This document shows positions 9,172 to 17,767 of a stretch of 60,107 nucleotides of DNA, piece by piece; within the stretch, counting starts at the first letter, position 1, and every line of letters starts with the position of its first letter. The stretch covers positions 1 through 60,107 of the forward strand of contig CALKTH010000115.1 of the NCBI GenBank assembly GCA_937997485.1, written 5' to 3'. The notes under the pieces are model-generated. The model worked only from the letters and a program-made list of their open reading frames with translations. It was not told where the DNA came from and searched no databases. Position numbers and translations under genes: made by a program. The stretch is from an uncultured Acidimicrobiales bacterium (GTDB lineage: Bacteria; Actinomycetota; Acidimicrobiia; Acidimicrobiales; SZUA-35).

Positions 9172-10482
9172 TCAGCCGCCGAAGAAACGACGACGGCCAC
9201 CGGATGACGACTCCGCTGCTGCGGCCTCACCATCCATGAAGCGATTGGCGAGCTGTTCGAGCGCCTTTGCCACACCAGACTTGGGTGAGGCAACAACGAC
9301 GGGGACGCCCTTGTTCACAGAAATAGGTACGACGACGTCGGACGGGATGTGCGCTGCGGCGGTGACCTGCAGCGTCTTCTCCACTTCGCCGACGTCGAGC
9401 TTGACCTTGCTGTCGGCCCGGTTGAGCACCAGGTGGATCTTCTCTCGCCCGATGTTCAGCAGCGAGAGGGTCGACAGCCCGATCTTGACGTTCTTGATGT
9501 TCGGAATGTCCAGGCCCGCAACCAGCACCACGTCGTCACTCGACTCGATGAGCGTGAGCACCACGTCGTTGAAGTAGGCCGGCATGTCGATGATGATGTG
9601 GCCGGCGAAGTCGCGGAGCGTGTCGACCAACTGGACCATCTGTTCGCCCGTGATCTGATCAGCGAAGGTGGGCTCGAGGGGCGCGGGAAGCACCCGCAGG
9701 CCGGTCTCCTCATGCACGGTCAGCAAGTCGGTGAGCAGCGCGGCATCGAGTCGATCGATTTGGGAGACCGCGTCAACGATGGTGTGTCTCGGCTGGAGCT
9801 TGAGCATGACCGCCACGTCGCCGAACTGGAGGTGACCGTCGATCAGCACCACTGGCTTGGCGCTCTTGCGAGCAAGCGACGCTGCCACGTTGGTCGCGAC
9901 CACGGACTTCCCAGAGCCACCCTTCGTTGAGAAGACCGAGATGACCTTGGCCCGCTCACCTTCGAGCATTTCGAGGGCATCCGGGCCCTCGGGGGCCGCT
10001 GCTTGAGGCGCCGGGGCTGCCGGAGCAGCGTGAAGCGTGTCTGCGATTCGACCGACGGTGTCGATGAGTTGCATCTGGTCGATGGGAGCCGACAGCACGT
10101 CCTTCACGCCGGAACGCAAGGCGGTCTGGAGCAGTTGTGTCGTGAGCTCGCTGGTCACGAGGACCGTGCCGATCTCGGGGTTGGTTCGCCCCCACTGCTC
10201 GACCATGGCGAAGTCATCCGGGCCGGTGCAGGAGGGACCGAGCACAATCACCAGCGGACCGAGCCCGATTCGGGACTCCATCTGGGCCAGGCTCTCGGCC
10301 GTGGCGACACCCTCGCCGAACTGAGCCGAGAGGTACTCACGAACCGCTTGGTCAATGTCCACGACCGCAATCGCCGCGCCGCCGAGCGTGTGTTGCTCGG
10401 GCGTCGCCGGGGCGGAGGCGGTCTCCTCTTCGAAAGAGGAGAAGTCGTCGAGACTGAAGCTTGAGAAGTCGGTGTCACTCAT
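9172..10482 (-). CDS. tadZ: Tad pilus localisation ATPase TadZ/CpaE
   Basis: A 436-residue ParA/MinD-type ATPase with an atypical receiver-like N-terminal domain, as in TadZ/CpaE, which positions the Tad machine in the cell. Residues 1-35 are acidic, Ser/Phe-rich and probably disordered. The receiver-like domain spans about 36-150. The ATPase domain (about 180-410) has the deviant Walker A FSTKGGSGKSVVATNVA, switch I VLIDGHLQFGDVAVML and Walker B HIIIDMPAYFNDV. The C-terminus ends in a basic RRRFFGG. It lies second in the operon, between cpaB and tadA. Confidence 0.92.
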   Translation of the reverse strand: MSDTDFSSFSLDDFSSFEEETASAPATPEQHTLGGAAIAVVDIDQAVREYLSAQFGEGVATAESLAQMESRIGLGPLVIVLGPSCTGPDDFAMVEQWGRTNPEIGTVLVTSELTTQLLQTALRSGVKDVLSAPIDQMQLIDTVGRIADTLHAAPAAPAPQAAAPEGPDALEMLEGERAKVISVFSTKGGSGKSVVATNVAASLARKSAKPVVLIDGHLQFGDVAVMLKLQPRHTIVDAVSQIDRLDAALLTDLLTVHEETGLRVLPAPLEPTFADQITGEQMVQLVDTLRDFAGHIIIDMPAYFNDVVLTLIESSDDVVLVAGLDIPNIKNVKIGLSTLSLLNIGREKIHLVLNRADSKVKLDVGEVEKTLQVTAAAHIPSDVVVPISVNKGVPVVVASPKSGVAKALEQLANRFMDGEAAAAESSSGGRRRFFGG

Positions 10483-10554
10483 CGTGGATCTCCGGATGCA
10501 GGTGTTTCGGGTGCGGGTGTTCGGCTGCGGTAGTGGTGAAACGAAGGAACCAGG

Positions 10555-11577
10555 TCAGCCCTGGTCGTCCGCCTCGGCGTCGGAATCGGCTTCGGCGCTC
10601 GTGTCGTCCTCGGACGGGGCGGGGGTGACGCCTGCAGGTGCCACCTCTTCTTCGTCGGCGTCACGGGACGGATCGTTCACGGCACCTTCGGGGCCGTACG
10701 GCGTCAGGCGGGTGTCGTCCTCCGCCGGGAAGATGATGTCGCCGGTGTCCAGCGGCAGGATCTCAACCGGCTGGTAGGTCGGCGGCACGAGCGACAGGTA
10801 GATCTCGTCGGGCATGATCGAGAGCACGAGCTGCACGGCTTCCGGCGGCACGGCGAGGGTGATCAGTCCGCCGGCAACGGGGGCAGCAGCAGCGGCGGCG
10901 CCCTCGGCGGTTGCATCGCCCAGGTCGGAGGTGAGGGTCGTCCCGATCGAAAGGATCTCTGCCTTCTGATAGACGTACCGAACGCTGTTCTGGTAGAGCG
11001 AGTCCTCGGCGCTACGAGGAATGTTCAGTGCTTCGTAGATGGCGCCGATCTCCGCCTCTTCACCACCTTCGCCCTCTGCACCCTCCTCAGCTTCACCAGG
11101 GAAGGCGATGGGGCGGATTGAAAGGATGTTCACGAAGTCGCCGGGCCGCACGAAGTTGGCAACGCCACGCAGCTGGTCGACCTGGAAGGTGACCGTGTGC
11201 ATGCCATTTTCTTCGAGGCGATCGGTGATGCCGGTCTGCACGATGTTCGGTGCAACGAAGTTGCCCTGAACAACGAAGGAGCGGACCGGCAGGTCCACGA
11301 CGGCAACGAGGCCGTCGAGTTCAGCACCCGGATCCTTGATGGCGGAGGAGGGGATGTAGGTGACGGGCACCTGCTCCTGAGCGATCAGGCCCTGATTGAT
11401 GACCTGCTCGATCGGCGTTCCCTTCGGAATCGGGGCGACGACGACCCAGACTGGATTCAGCTCTTGGCCAGCATTGGCCTCAGCTTCCAGTCCCGAGACG
11501 TACCTGGACAGCCCGAGAGCCGAAAGGGCTCCGAGCAAGATGGCAACGATGAGGATGACGGTCCGCCGTGAGTTCAC
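10555..11577 (-). CDS. cpaB: Flp pilus assembly protein CpaB/RcpC
   Basis: First gene of the leftward tad operon, 340 residues, GTG start with GGAGAG ribosome-binding site. An N-terminal signal-anchor (about residues 7-26, ILIVAILLGALSALGLS) precedes an SAF domain (about 45-115: VVVAPIPKGTPIEQVI) and the RcpC/CpaB beta region (about 125-260: VTFQVDQLRGVANFVRPGDFVNIL). The last 50 residues are acidic and probably disordered. In Gram-negatives CpaB sits near the outer-membrane secretin. Monoderm versions such as this have no secretin partner and may instead help pilus passage through the wall. Confidence 0.9.
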   Translation of the reverse strand: MNSRRTVILIVAILLGALSALGLSRYVSGLEAEANAGQELNPVWVVVAPIPKGTPIEQVINQGLIAQEQVPVTYIPSSAIKDPGAELDGLVAVVDLPVRSFVVQGNFVAPNIVQTGITDRLEENGMHTVTFQVDQLRGVANFVRPGDFVNILSIRPIAFPGEAEEGAEGEGGEEAEIGAIYEALNIPRSAEDSLYQNSVRYVYQKAEILSIGTTLTSDLGDATAEGAAAAAAPVAGGLITLAVPPEAVQLVLSIMPDEIYLSLVPPTYQPVEILPLDTGDIIFPAEDDTRLTPYGPEGAVNDPSRDADEEEVAPAGVTPAPSEDDTSAEADSDAEADDQG

Positions 11578-11733
11578 GACACTCTCCTGGGTCTACGCCC
11601 GATCGCTGGTGTCAGCGCGGGATTTGGATGACTCAAGAGGTTCTGTCGGCGCAAGTCGGTCCCAGGCTTAGAACTTCCTTGCCATTGGGCATAGGCAATA
11701 TGGCCCTTCGATGATCACCGAGGCCCAAAACCA

Positions 11734-11767
11734 CCGGTGACCGCCCCCAAAAGGGAGCGGCCACCGG
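11734..11767 (-). terminator. Rho-independent terminator of rpsA
   Basis: Two arms of 15 bases (11734-11748 and 11753-11767) pair with two imperfect positions around a 4-base loop. Reading leftward, the hairpin is followed by TGGTTTTGGG, a short T tract. It lies 54 bases beyond the rpsA stop codon and about 155 bases before the cpaB start, so it should separate the ribosomal gene from the tad operon. Confidence 0.65.
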
Positions 11768-11820
11768 CGGTGTCGGTTGTCTGCCACCCGCCTACGAAGC
11801 GGATGGTGAAGACAGGAAAA

Positions 11821-13221
11821 TCAGGCTTCTTCGGTCGCCTCGGCTGCGGCCTCGACCGGAGCTTCCTCAACGGCGACAGCCTCTTCGCCCTCAGCAGCAG
11901 CGCCCTCGGCGGCAGCGGTCTCGCCGCCACCCTCGAGGTCTTCGTAGTACTCAGCCCACGCAGCTTCGGTCGCGGGATCCACATCGGTTGGGCCGATGTA
12001 GTTGCCGTCGGAGTCGAAGGCGTGCTCGCCGAAGTGCTCCTGGTACTCCTGAGCCACGACGCCACCCTCGGCAGCCTGCTTGATAGAGAGGCTGATCCGG
12101 CGACGCTGGAGGTCGATGTCGATGATCTTCACCCACAGCTCTTCGCCCGGGGTGACCACCTGCTCGGGAAGGTCGACGTGGTGAGCCGACATCTCGGAGA
12201 TGTGGACCAGACCCTCGATGCCGTCGCCCACCTGGACGAAGGAACCGAACGGCACCAGCTTGGTGACACGGCCGTAGACGAGCTCGCCCACGCGGTGGCT
12301 CGTGGCGAATTCCTGCCACGGATCCTGCTGGGTGGCCTTGAGCGAGAGGCTGATGCGCTCCCGGTCGAGATCGACTTCGAGCACCTGCACGGTGACTTCG
12401 TCGCCGACGGCAACGACCGAGCCGGGGTGATCGACGTGCTTCCAGGAGAGCTCGGACACGTGAATGAGTCCGTCCATGCCGCCGAGGTCGACGAAGGCGC
12501 CGAAGTTGACGACGGAGCTGACCACACCGCTGCGGACCTCGCCGGGCTGCAGGTTGGCGAGGAAGTCTTCGCGCTGTTCCTTCTGGGTCTCTTCCAGGAA
12601 GGCACGGCGGCTGAGCACCACGTTGTTGCGGTTCTTGTCGAGCTCGATGATCTTGGCATCGAGGCTCTTGCCAACGTAGGGCTGAAGGTCGCGCACTCGA
12701 CGGAGCTCCACCAGGGAGGCCGGGAGGAAGCCGCGAAGGCCGATGTCGATGATGAGACCGCCCTTGACGACCTCGATAACCGGGCCGGACACGACGCCGT
12801 CGCGTTCCTTGACCTCTTCGATGGTGCCCCAGGCACGCTCGTACTGCGCCCGCTTCTTGGAAAGGACGAGACGTCCTTCCTTGTCTTCCTTCTGGAGAAC
12901 GAGGGCTTCGACCTCGTCGCCAACGGTGACGACTTCGCTCGGATCGACCGCATTGCGGATCGAGAGCTCACGGGAAGGAATGACGCCTTCGCTCTTGTAG
13001 CCGATGTCGAGGAGGACTTCGTCCTTGTCGACGCGGACAACGGTGCCGGTGACGAGCTGACCATCGTCGACGGAGACCATCGAGGCGGTGTACGCATCGT
13101 CGAGGGAACCTTCGAGATCGTTGAACACGATCTGGCGAGGCACATAAGTCTCTTCGGAGCCGACGGCTTCTTCGAATTCGGTCGTTGGTGAGTCGGTTGC
13201 GGGTGATTCAGTAGTGGACAC
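11821..13221 (-). CDS. rpsA: 30S ribosomal protein S1
   Basis: RNA-binding ribosomal protein that helps mRNA reach the 30S subunit. Length is 466 residues from the GTG at 13221 (VSTTESPATD); the frame runs open further upstream but only this start gives the usual actinobacterial S1 N-terminus. Four S1 OB-fold repeats are visible at about 50-120, 140-205, 220-295 and 305-380. Each ends in patterns such as LSRRAFLE, ISLSLKATQQDPW and ISLSIKQAAEGG. The Ala/Glu-rich C-terminal tail of about 60 residues is typical of high-GC Gram-positives. It lies leftward of polA, as in M. tuberculosis, with one methyltransferase gene between. Confidence 0.96.
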   Translation of the reverse strand: MSTTESPATDSPTTEFEEAVGSEETYVPRQIVFNDLEGSLDDAYTASMVSVDDGQLVTGTVVRVDKDEVLLDIGYKSEGVIPSRELSIRNAVDPSEVVTVGDEVEALVLQKEDKEGRLVLSKKRAQYERAWGTIEEVKERDGVVSGPVIEVVKGGLIIDIGLRGFLPASLVELRRVRDLQPYVGKSLDAKIIELDKNRNNVVLSRRAFLEETQKEQREDFLANLQPGEVRSGVVSSVVNFGAFVDLGGMDGLIHVSELSWKHVDHPGSVVAVGDEVTVQVLEVDLDRERISLSLKATQQDPWQEFATSHRVGELVYGRVTKLVPFGSFVQVGDGIEGLVHISEMSAHHVDLPEQVVTPGEELWVKIIDIDLQRRRISLSIKQAAEGGVVAQEYQEHFGEHAFDSDGNYIGPTDVDPATEAAWAEYYEDLEGGGETAAAEGAAAEGEEAVAVEEAPVEAAAEATEEA

Positions 13222-13325
13222 GGAGGTAGGGGACCTTTGAGGTTTCCAACGGTCTCGATCAACGGCCAAGGTGGTCGTGAGCGAGGCTCCGCAGGGGCGG
13301 GGACTATCCCAGCCAACTCTTGAGG

Positions 13326-14132
13326 CTACCTGTGTGTTCGGCCTGCGGCCACCTTGTCGGTGTCTCGACGGGCAATCAGCAAGAACTCGGGGCGGTCGAG
13401 TGACGGCGGGCGCGCTCCGTAGTCGCCGGGGGTGACGCCGAAGATGTGTTCTGGTGTCAATCCAACGATGCGAGCCAGGAGCCGAAGTTCGCGAGGGGTG
13501 AAGCACGTCGTCCAAAGATCAGCGGGGGCGACTTTTCCGGCCGGATCACGCACTTCGGTGTGCTCGTGGTTCACGCCTGTCCGGGCATCGAAGGTGTCCT
13601 GATCCTCCAAGTACTGGAGCTGGAAGTAGGCGGAGAAGGCAGACACCGCCACGCGACCGCCCGGTCTCAGCGCCTGTTTCATGCCTATGAGAATCGGCTC
13701 GTCGAGCTCACGATGCGGCAGTTCGTCTTGCGCTCCCGCTCCCCCAGCCAGACCGAAGGCGCCCTGACAGAGCGAAATCACGGCGTCGAACGGTCCAGGG
13801 AGACTGTCGACGATCGAGGACTCTCGGGCGTCTCCGACGACAAACCGGGCGCCACCTGCGCCCGGCCCCTGCAAGCCGGCGGTCTCTGCAGCGGCGTTGG
13901 CCAGCTCCACGAAGCGTTGCGACACATCGAGCCCGGTGACATTGAACCCCCGCTCGGCCAAGGCCAACGAGTGGCGGCCCGGGCCACATCCGATGTCGAG
14001 CACTCGCTCGCCTGATTCCAGCTCGAGCATGTCGATCAGCGCGGTGACCTCGTTCTCCGTGCCTTTGGTGAACGAGTAGCGGTGGTAGGCCTCGCCCATG
14101 TGCTCGGCCATGGCCTCGAACCAGTGGGGCAC
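13326..14132 (-). CDS. class I SAM-dependent methyltransferase
   Basis: A 268-residue Rossmann-fold methyltransferase. Motif I VLDIGCGPGRHSLALAERG at about residues 40-58 binds SAM; GLDVSQRFVELA gives the acidic ribose-binding residue; DAVISLCQGAFGL is motif IV. The substrate cannot be told. The GTG start is 3 bases after the polA stop, so it is probably co-transcribed with polA. In M. tuberculosis the polA-rpsA interval likewise carries a methyltransferase-like gene on the opposite strand in some annotations, a comparison made from memory. Confidence 0.85.
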   Translation of the reverse strand: MPHWFEAMAEHMGEAYHRYSFTKGTENEVTALIDMLELESGERVLDIGCGPGRHSLALAERGFNVTGLDVSQRFVELANAAAETAGLQGPGAGGARFVVGDARESSIVDSLPGPFDAVISLCQGAFGLAGGAGAQDELPHRELDEPILIGMKQALRPGGRVAVSAFSAYFQLQYLEDQDTFDARTGVNHEHTEVRDPAGKVAPADLWTTCFTPRELRLLARIVGLTPEHIFGVTPGDYGARPPSLDRPEFLLIARRDTDKVAAGRTHR

Positions 14133-14135
14133 GCG

Positions 14136-16826
14136 TCAGTCCTTGGCGTCGGCCCAGGTCGCGCCAAAGCTCATGTTGAGTTCCAGCGGTACGGCGAGAT
14201 CGAAGGCGCCGGACAGAGCCTCGGTCACCACGGCGGTCGCCGCTTCGGTCTCGCTCGGGGGCACTTCGAGGATCACCTCGTCGTGGACCTGCAGCACCAC
14301 TCGACTGGAGAGCTCGGCGTCATCAAGCGCGCCGTCCAGACGCACCAGCGCGACCTTGAAGATGTCGGCCGCCAACCCCTGAATGCCGGCGTTCATCGCC
14401 TGTCGCTCTCCGGCGAGCCGAATGTTGGTCCGATCGCTCATCAGCTCGGGAATCTGACGCCGGCGTCCGAACAGTGTCTCGGTGTACCCCTTCTTCCTGG
14501 CTTCGATCACCGTGGCGTCCATGTACGCGCGGACGGCGGGGAAGCCTTCGAAGTAGGAATCGAGAATGCCCGCCGCCTCCGAGGTCTTGATGCCCAAGCG
14601 CTGGCCCAGTCCGTAGGCCTCCATTCCATAGGCCAGGCCGTAGGAGACCATCTTCGCCTTGCTCCGCTGCTCGAAATCGACCTCGTCCGCCTCGATCCCG
14701 AAGACCCGAGCAGCGACCGCTCGGTGTACATCGGTGCCTGATGTGAACGCCTCGATCAGCCCAGGATCTTGGGCAAGATGAGCGATGCAGCGGAGTTCGA
14801 TTTGGTTGTAGTCGGCCACGAGGAATTGCGTTCCCTCAGCTGGCACGAACGCACGCCGGAAGCCCCGACCCATCTCGCTCCGCACGGGGATGTTGTGCAG
14901 GTTTGGGTTCTCACTCGACAGCCGACCCGTTCGGGCGACGGTTTGGTTGAAGGTGGCTCGAATCCGGTCATCGACCCCTGCCTCCGCCAACAGCCCGGTT
15001 CCGTATGTTGACCTGAGCTTTTCCACCTCTCGGTAGCGAAGGAGGTGATCGATGATCGGATGTTCACCGCTCAGCTTCTCGAGCGTCGCTTGGTTCGTGG
15101 AATAACCGGTCTTGCCTTTCTTGCCCGGCTTCAGGCCAAGGTCCTCGAACAACACCTCACGAAGCACCTTCGTGGAGTTCACATTGAACTCGCGGCCAGC
15201 GTCTTCCTGTATCTGTGCGGCAAGCGTGGTGGCCTCAGCCGTCATGTCGTCGTTCAGCTTCTGCAATTCTGCGCGGTCGATACCGACCCCTGCGTGCTCC
15301 ATCCGGGCCAGCACGCGAACCAGCGGCACCTCGACGTTGGCGAAGAGGTCGATCACGCCCTCGCTGACGATCTGATCGATGAGCGAGGGAGCGACGTGAG
15401 CGACAGCCAGCGCTTCCAGCGCGGCGCGGGCTGACGGCGAGACGGTGTTCTCACCAAAATCGAGCTGGCCCTCGGGTGGGCCATCGTCGGCAGCCAAACG
15501 GAACGGGGTTCGGCTCGCAAGCAGTTCCTCGAGGGGGTAACTCCGGCCACTGGGGTCGAGCAAGTAGGCGGCCAACATCGTGTCTGCCATCAGGCTCTTG
15601 CCCACCGGCACGAACTCGACCAGGGAACGAAGCAGCGGCTTGGCGTCATGCGTCCAGAAGCCCGAAGGCCCGCCCGACACCGAGCGATCAACCGAAGAAG
15701 CCAGCATCTTGGCGACTGGTGCCGGCATGTCCGGCAGCGGGACCCAGCCAACCTCGCCTGCTTCGGCGTCGACCACGATGGCGATACCGGTCAACACGCC
15801 GCCGTCTCGGCCAGCGGCCAGCGCAACCGGCTCGCCGGAACTCAGCAGTTCCTCCCAGCGAGCATCAGATACCTCGACGACGGTGGCCACGAGCTCGCTC
15901 GAGGCCGCATCCTCGGCGATCGGTGCCGCCGGGCCCCCGTAGTGCTCGCCCACGGCGAAGCTGGCCAGGAGTCGATCGAACAAGGTGCGAAATTCCAAGA
16001 AGTCGAAGAGATTCTTCACCTCGTCGACGTCGTAGCGCTCGGGATGCATGAGCTCGTGAATCTCGCGATCAACGGGTGCGTCTCGGACGAGGACCATCAT
16101 CTCGACGTTGGAACGGGCCTGCGCCTCGTTCTCTTCAAGGTTCTGGCGCAGCTTGGGCGTCTGATCGGCGGTGTGCTCGTAGATCCCCGAGATCGACCCA
16201 TAGGTGTTGATCAACTTCGCGGCAGTCTTCTCGCCCACTCCGGGGACGCCGGGAAGATTGTCCGACGTGTCGCCACGGAGCGCCGCGTAGTGGACGTAGT
16301 CCGACGGCTTCACACCCGTGCGCTCGAGGATGCCGGCCTCGTCGTACAGGGCGTAGTCGGAAACGCCGCGCTTGGTGTAGACCACCTTGATGTAGGGGTC
16401 TTCGACGAGCTTGTAGCTGTCCCGATCGCCCGTGACGATCAGGACGTCGACCTCGTCGGCTGCCGCTCGCGTCGCGAGGGTGGCAATGATGTCGTCGGCT
16501 TCGTAGCCGGGAAGATCGAGAATCGGGAGCTTCAGCGACTCGATGACCTCGCGCACGATGCCCATCTGTTCCCGGAGCGTGTCCGGGGCCTTCTTGCGAT
16601 TCGCCTTGTACTCGGGGTTGGCATCATGTCGAAAGGTTGGCTGCGGCAGATCGAAACACACTGCGAGGCCGTCCGGTTGGTGATCGCGCACGAGGTTGAT
16701 CAGCATCGAGGTGAACCCGAACACCGCATTGGTCACCTGCCCCGATGCCGTCGCCAGGTCCGGCGGCAGCGCATGGAAGGCGCGGTACGTGAGTGAGTTT
16801 CCGTCAACGAGCATCAGCGTCGGCAT
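14136..16826 (-). CDS. polA: DNA polymerase I
   Basis: Replication and repair polymerase of 896 residues, starting at MPTLMLVDGNSLTYRAFHAL; an open frame continues upstream to 17183 without homology. The N-terminal 5'-3' exonuclease (about 1-290) has VCFDLPQPTFRHDANPEYKA and GYEADDIIATLA. The middle domain (about 300-490) keeps the exonuclease fold (ADTMLAAYLLDPSGRSYPLEEL) but lacks the DxE pair of motif Exo I, reading ALAAGRDGG where it should be, so proofreading is probably absent as in mycobacterial and Taq enzymes. The polymerase domain has motif A VADYNQIELR, motif B RSKAKMVSYGLAYGMEAYGL and motif C QVHDEVILEVP. Confidence 0.96.
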   Translation of the reverse strand: MPTLMLVDGNSLTYRAFHALPPDLATASGQVTNAVFGFTSMLINLVRDHQPDGLAVCFDLPQPTFRHDANPEYKANRKKAPDTLREQMGIVREVIESLKLPILDLPGYEADDIIATLATRAAADEVDVLIVTGDRDSYKLVEDPYIKVVYTKRGVSDYALYDEAGILERTGVKPSDYVHYAALRGDTSDNLPGVPGVGEKTAAKLINTYGSISGIYEHTADQTPKLRQNLEENEAQARSNVEMMVLVRDAPVDREIHELMHPERYDVDEVKNLFDFLEFRTLFDRLLASFAVGEHYGGPAAPIAEDAASSELVATVVEVSDARWEELLSSGEPVALAAGRDGGVLTGIAIVVDAEAGEVGWVPLPDMPAPVAKMLASSVDRSVSGGPSGFWTHDAKPLLRSLVEFVPVGKSLMADTMLAAYLLDPSGRSYPLEELLASRTPFRLAADDGPPEGQLDFGENTVSPSARAALEALAVAHVAPSLIDQIVSEGVIDLFANVEVPLVRVLARMEHAGVGIDRAELQKLNDDMTAEATTLAAQIQEDAGREFNVNSTKVLREVLFEDLGLKPGKKGKTGYSTNQATLEKLSGEHPIIDHLLRYREVEKLRSTYGTGLLAEAGVDDRIRATFNQTVARTGRLSSENPNLHNIPVRSEMGRGFRRAFVPAEGTQFLVADYNQIELRCIAHLAQDPGLIEAFTSGTDVHRAVAARVFGIEADEVDFEQRSKAKMVSYGLAYGMEAYGLGQRLGIKTSEAAGILDSYFEGFPAVRAYMDATVIEARKKGYTETLFGRRRQIPELMSDRTNIRLAGERQAMNAGIQGLAADIFKVALVRLDGALDDAELSSRVVLQVHDEVILEVPPSETEAATAVVTEALSGAFDLAVPLELNMSFGATWADAKD

Positions 16827-16861
16827 TGGACCTGACGCTAGCCAGCCGGTGTGACAGCCGC

Positions 16862-17767
16862 TCAGGAGCAGAGCGATTCGACCGGGAGCGCAGATCGGGC
16901 CAACACGTGAGCCACGGAGCGGGCGGAGGCCACGTTCAGGTGAAGCCCATCGGTGTACGTCAGTTCGAGTTCTGCGGAGCGCAGATCGAGAATCGGAATG
17001 TCGAAGCGCGCTGCGTACGCCTCGGCCACCGCCTGCTGATCGTCGGTCATTCGACCGTTGTCGGGCAGGAAGTAGAAGACGACCGACCGGCCCTCTCCTT
17101 GCAGATCCTGCAGCTGTTCTGACAGCACAGGGTCCAATTCGGGGGCGAGGACCGTGGTGTGCGCTGAATCGAAGCGAAGGCACGTAGCTGCTACCTGAGG
17201 AGCGACGTCTGGATCGGAAGTTCCAAGCCCACCGTCGCGGCGCGTCTTGAGCTGGCTGTAGAGAATCGACGAAGGTCGGGACTCTGCCCGCAACGCTGGG
17301 AAGACGGAGTTGAGCTGACCGATGGGTCCATCGATCGCGTCGAGCAGCGTCGAAGCGTTGTCGCCGCGCACCCGCTCGAGGAAATTGGCCTCGATCAGAA
17401 CAACCGGAACGTCGATGTCAGTCGCCACCACAACGTCGAGCCCGGTCGTCGGTCCCTGGCCATCGAGCCCGACCGTGGCGAGTTCGAAGCCACTCTCGCT
17501 GAGGAAGGACTCGTGCATCCGAGCCGTCAGCGAGGATCCGACGACCACGGCATCGAGCTTCCCGCTTCGCTGTGCGGCGTCCTGGACATGAATGAGCGAC
17601 GACTGCACCCCACTCTCGGCAAGCAACGCAACCGGGACAGCGCCCGAGCTCAGAAACTGGCCGTAGAGAACAGAAAGCAATACGCCGATCACCACCGGCA
17701 TCGCGGCCAAGCGGAAAGACCAACCCGATGCCTCAGCGGCGTCAGAACTGGAAGTAGATGAAGTCAC
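16862..17767 (-). CDS. membrane-anchored SGNH-like protein paired with an MBOAT acyltransferase
   Basis: A 301-residue protein, GTG start at 17767 overlapping the last 26 bases of the MBOAT gene in another frame. One N-terminal membrane anchor (about residues 17-40) precedes an extracytoplasmic domain. AVVVGSSLTARM resembles SGNH block I and YTDGLHLN carries the block V Asp-His pair. Such SGNH partners (AlgJ/AlgX, PatB and DltD-like proteins) receive an acyl group from the MBOAT channel and place it on an outside polymer. The closest functional relative cannot be told from sequence alone. The tight overlap with the MBOAT gene implies a two-component acylation unit. Confidence 0.7.
   Translation of the reverse strand: MTSSTSSSDAAEASGWSFRLAAMPVVIGVLLSVLYGQFLSSGAVPVALLAESGVQSSLIHVQDAAQRSGKLDAVVVGSSLTARMHESFLSESGFELATVGLDGQGPTTGLDVVVATDIDVPVVLIEANFLERVRGDNASTLLDAIDGPIGQLNSVFPALRAESRPSSILYSQLKTRRDGGLGTSDPDVAPQVAATCLRFDSAHTTVLAPELDPVLSEQLQDLQGEGRSVVFYFLPDNGRMTDDQQAVAEAYAARFDIPILDLRSAELELTYTDGLHLNVASARSVAHVLARSALPVESLCS

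Noticed and set aside
11737-13191. Rightward frame of 484 codons opposite rpsA.
   Set aside because: Mirror-frame artefact of S1 repeats; the composition (Val/Asp/Glu/Leu repeats) follows from S1 codons.
13222-13515. N-terminal extension of rpsA by 98 residues.
   Set aside because: Arg/Pro-rich with no S1 similarity, and it overlaps the methyltransferase gene.
15648-16796. Rightward frame of 382 codons opposite polA.
   Set aside because: Antisense artefact of the polA 5' exonuclease region.
16827-17183. N-terminal extension of polA by 119 residues.
   Set aside because: No homology and it runs into the SGNH gene; MPTLMLVDGN is the normal Pol I start.
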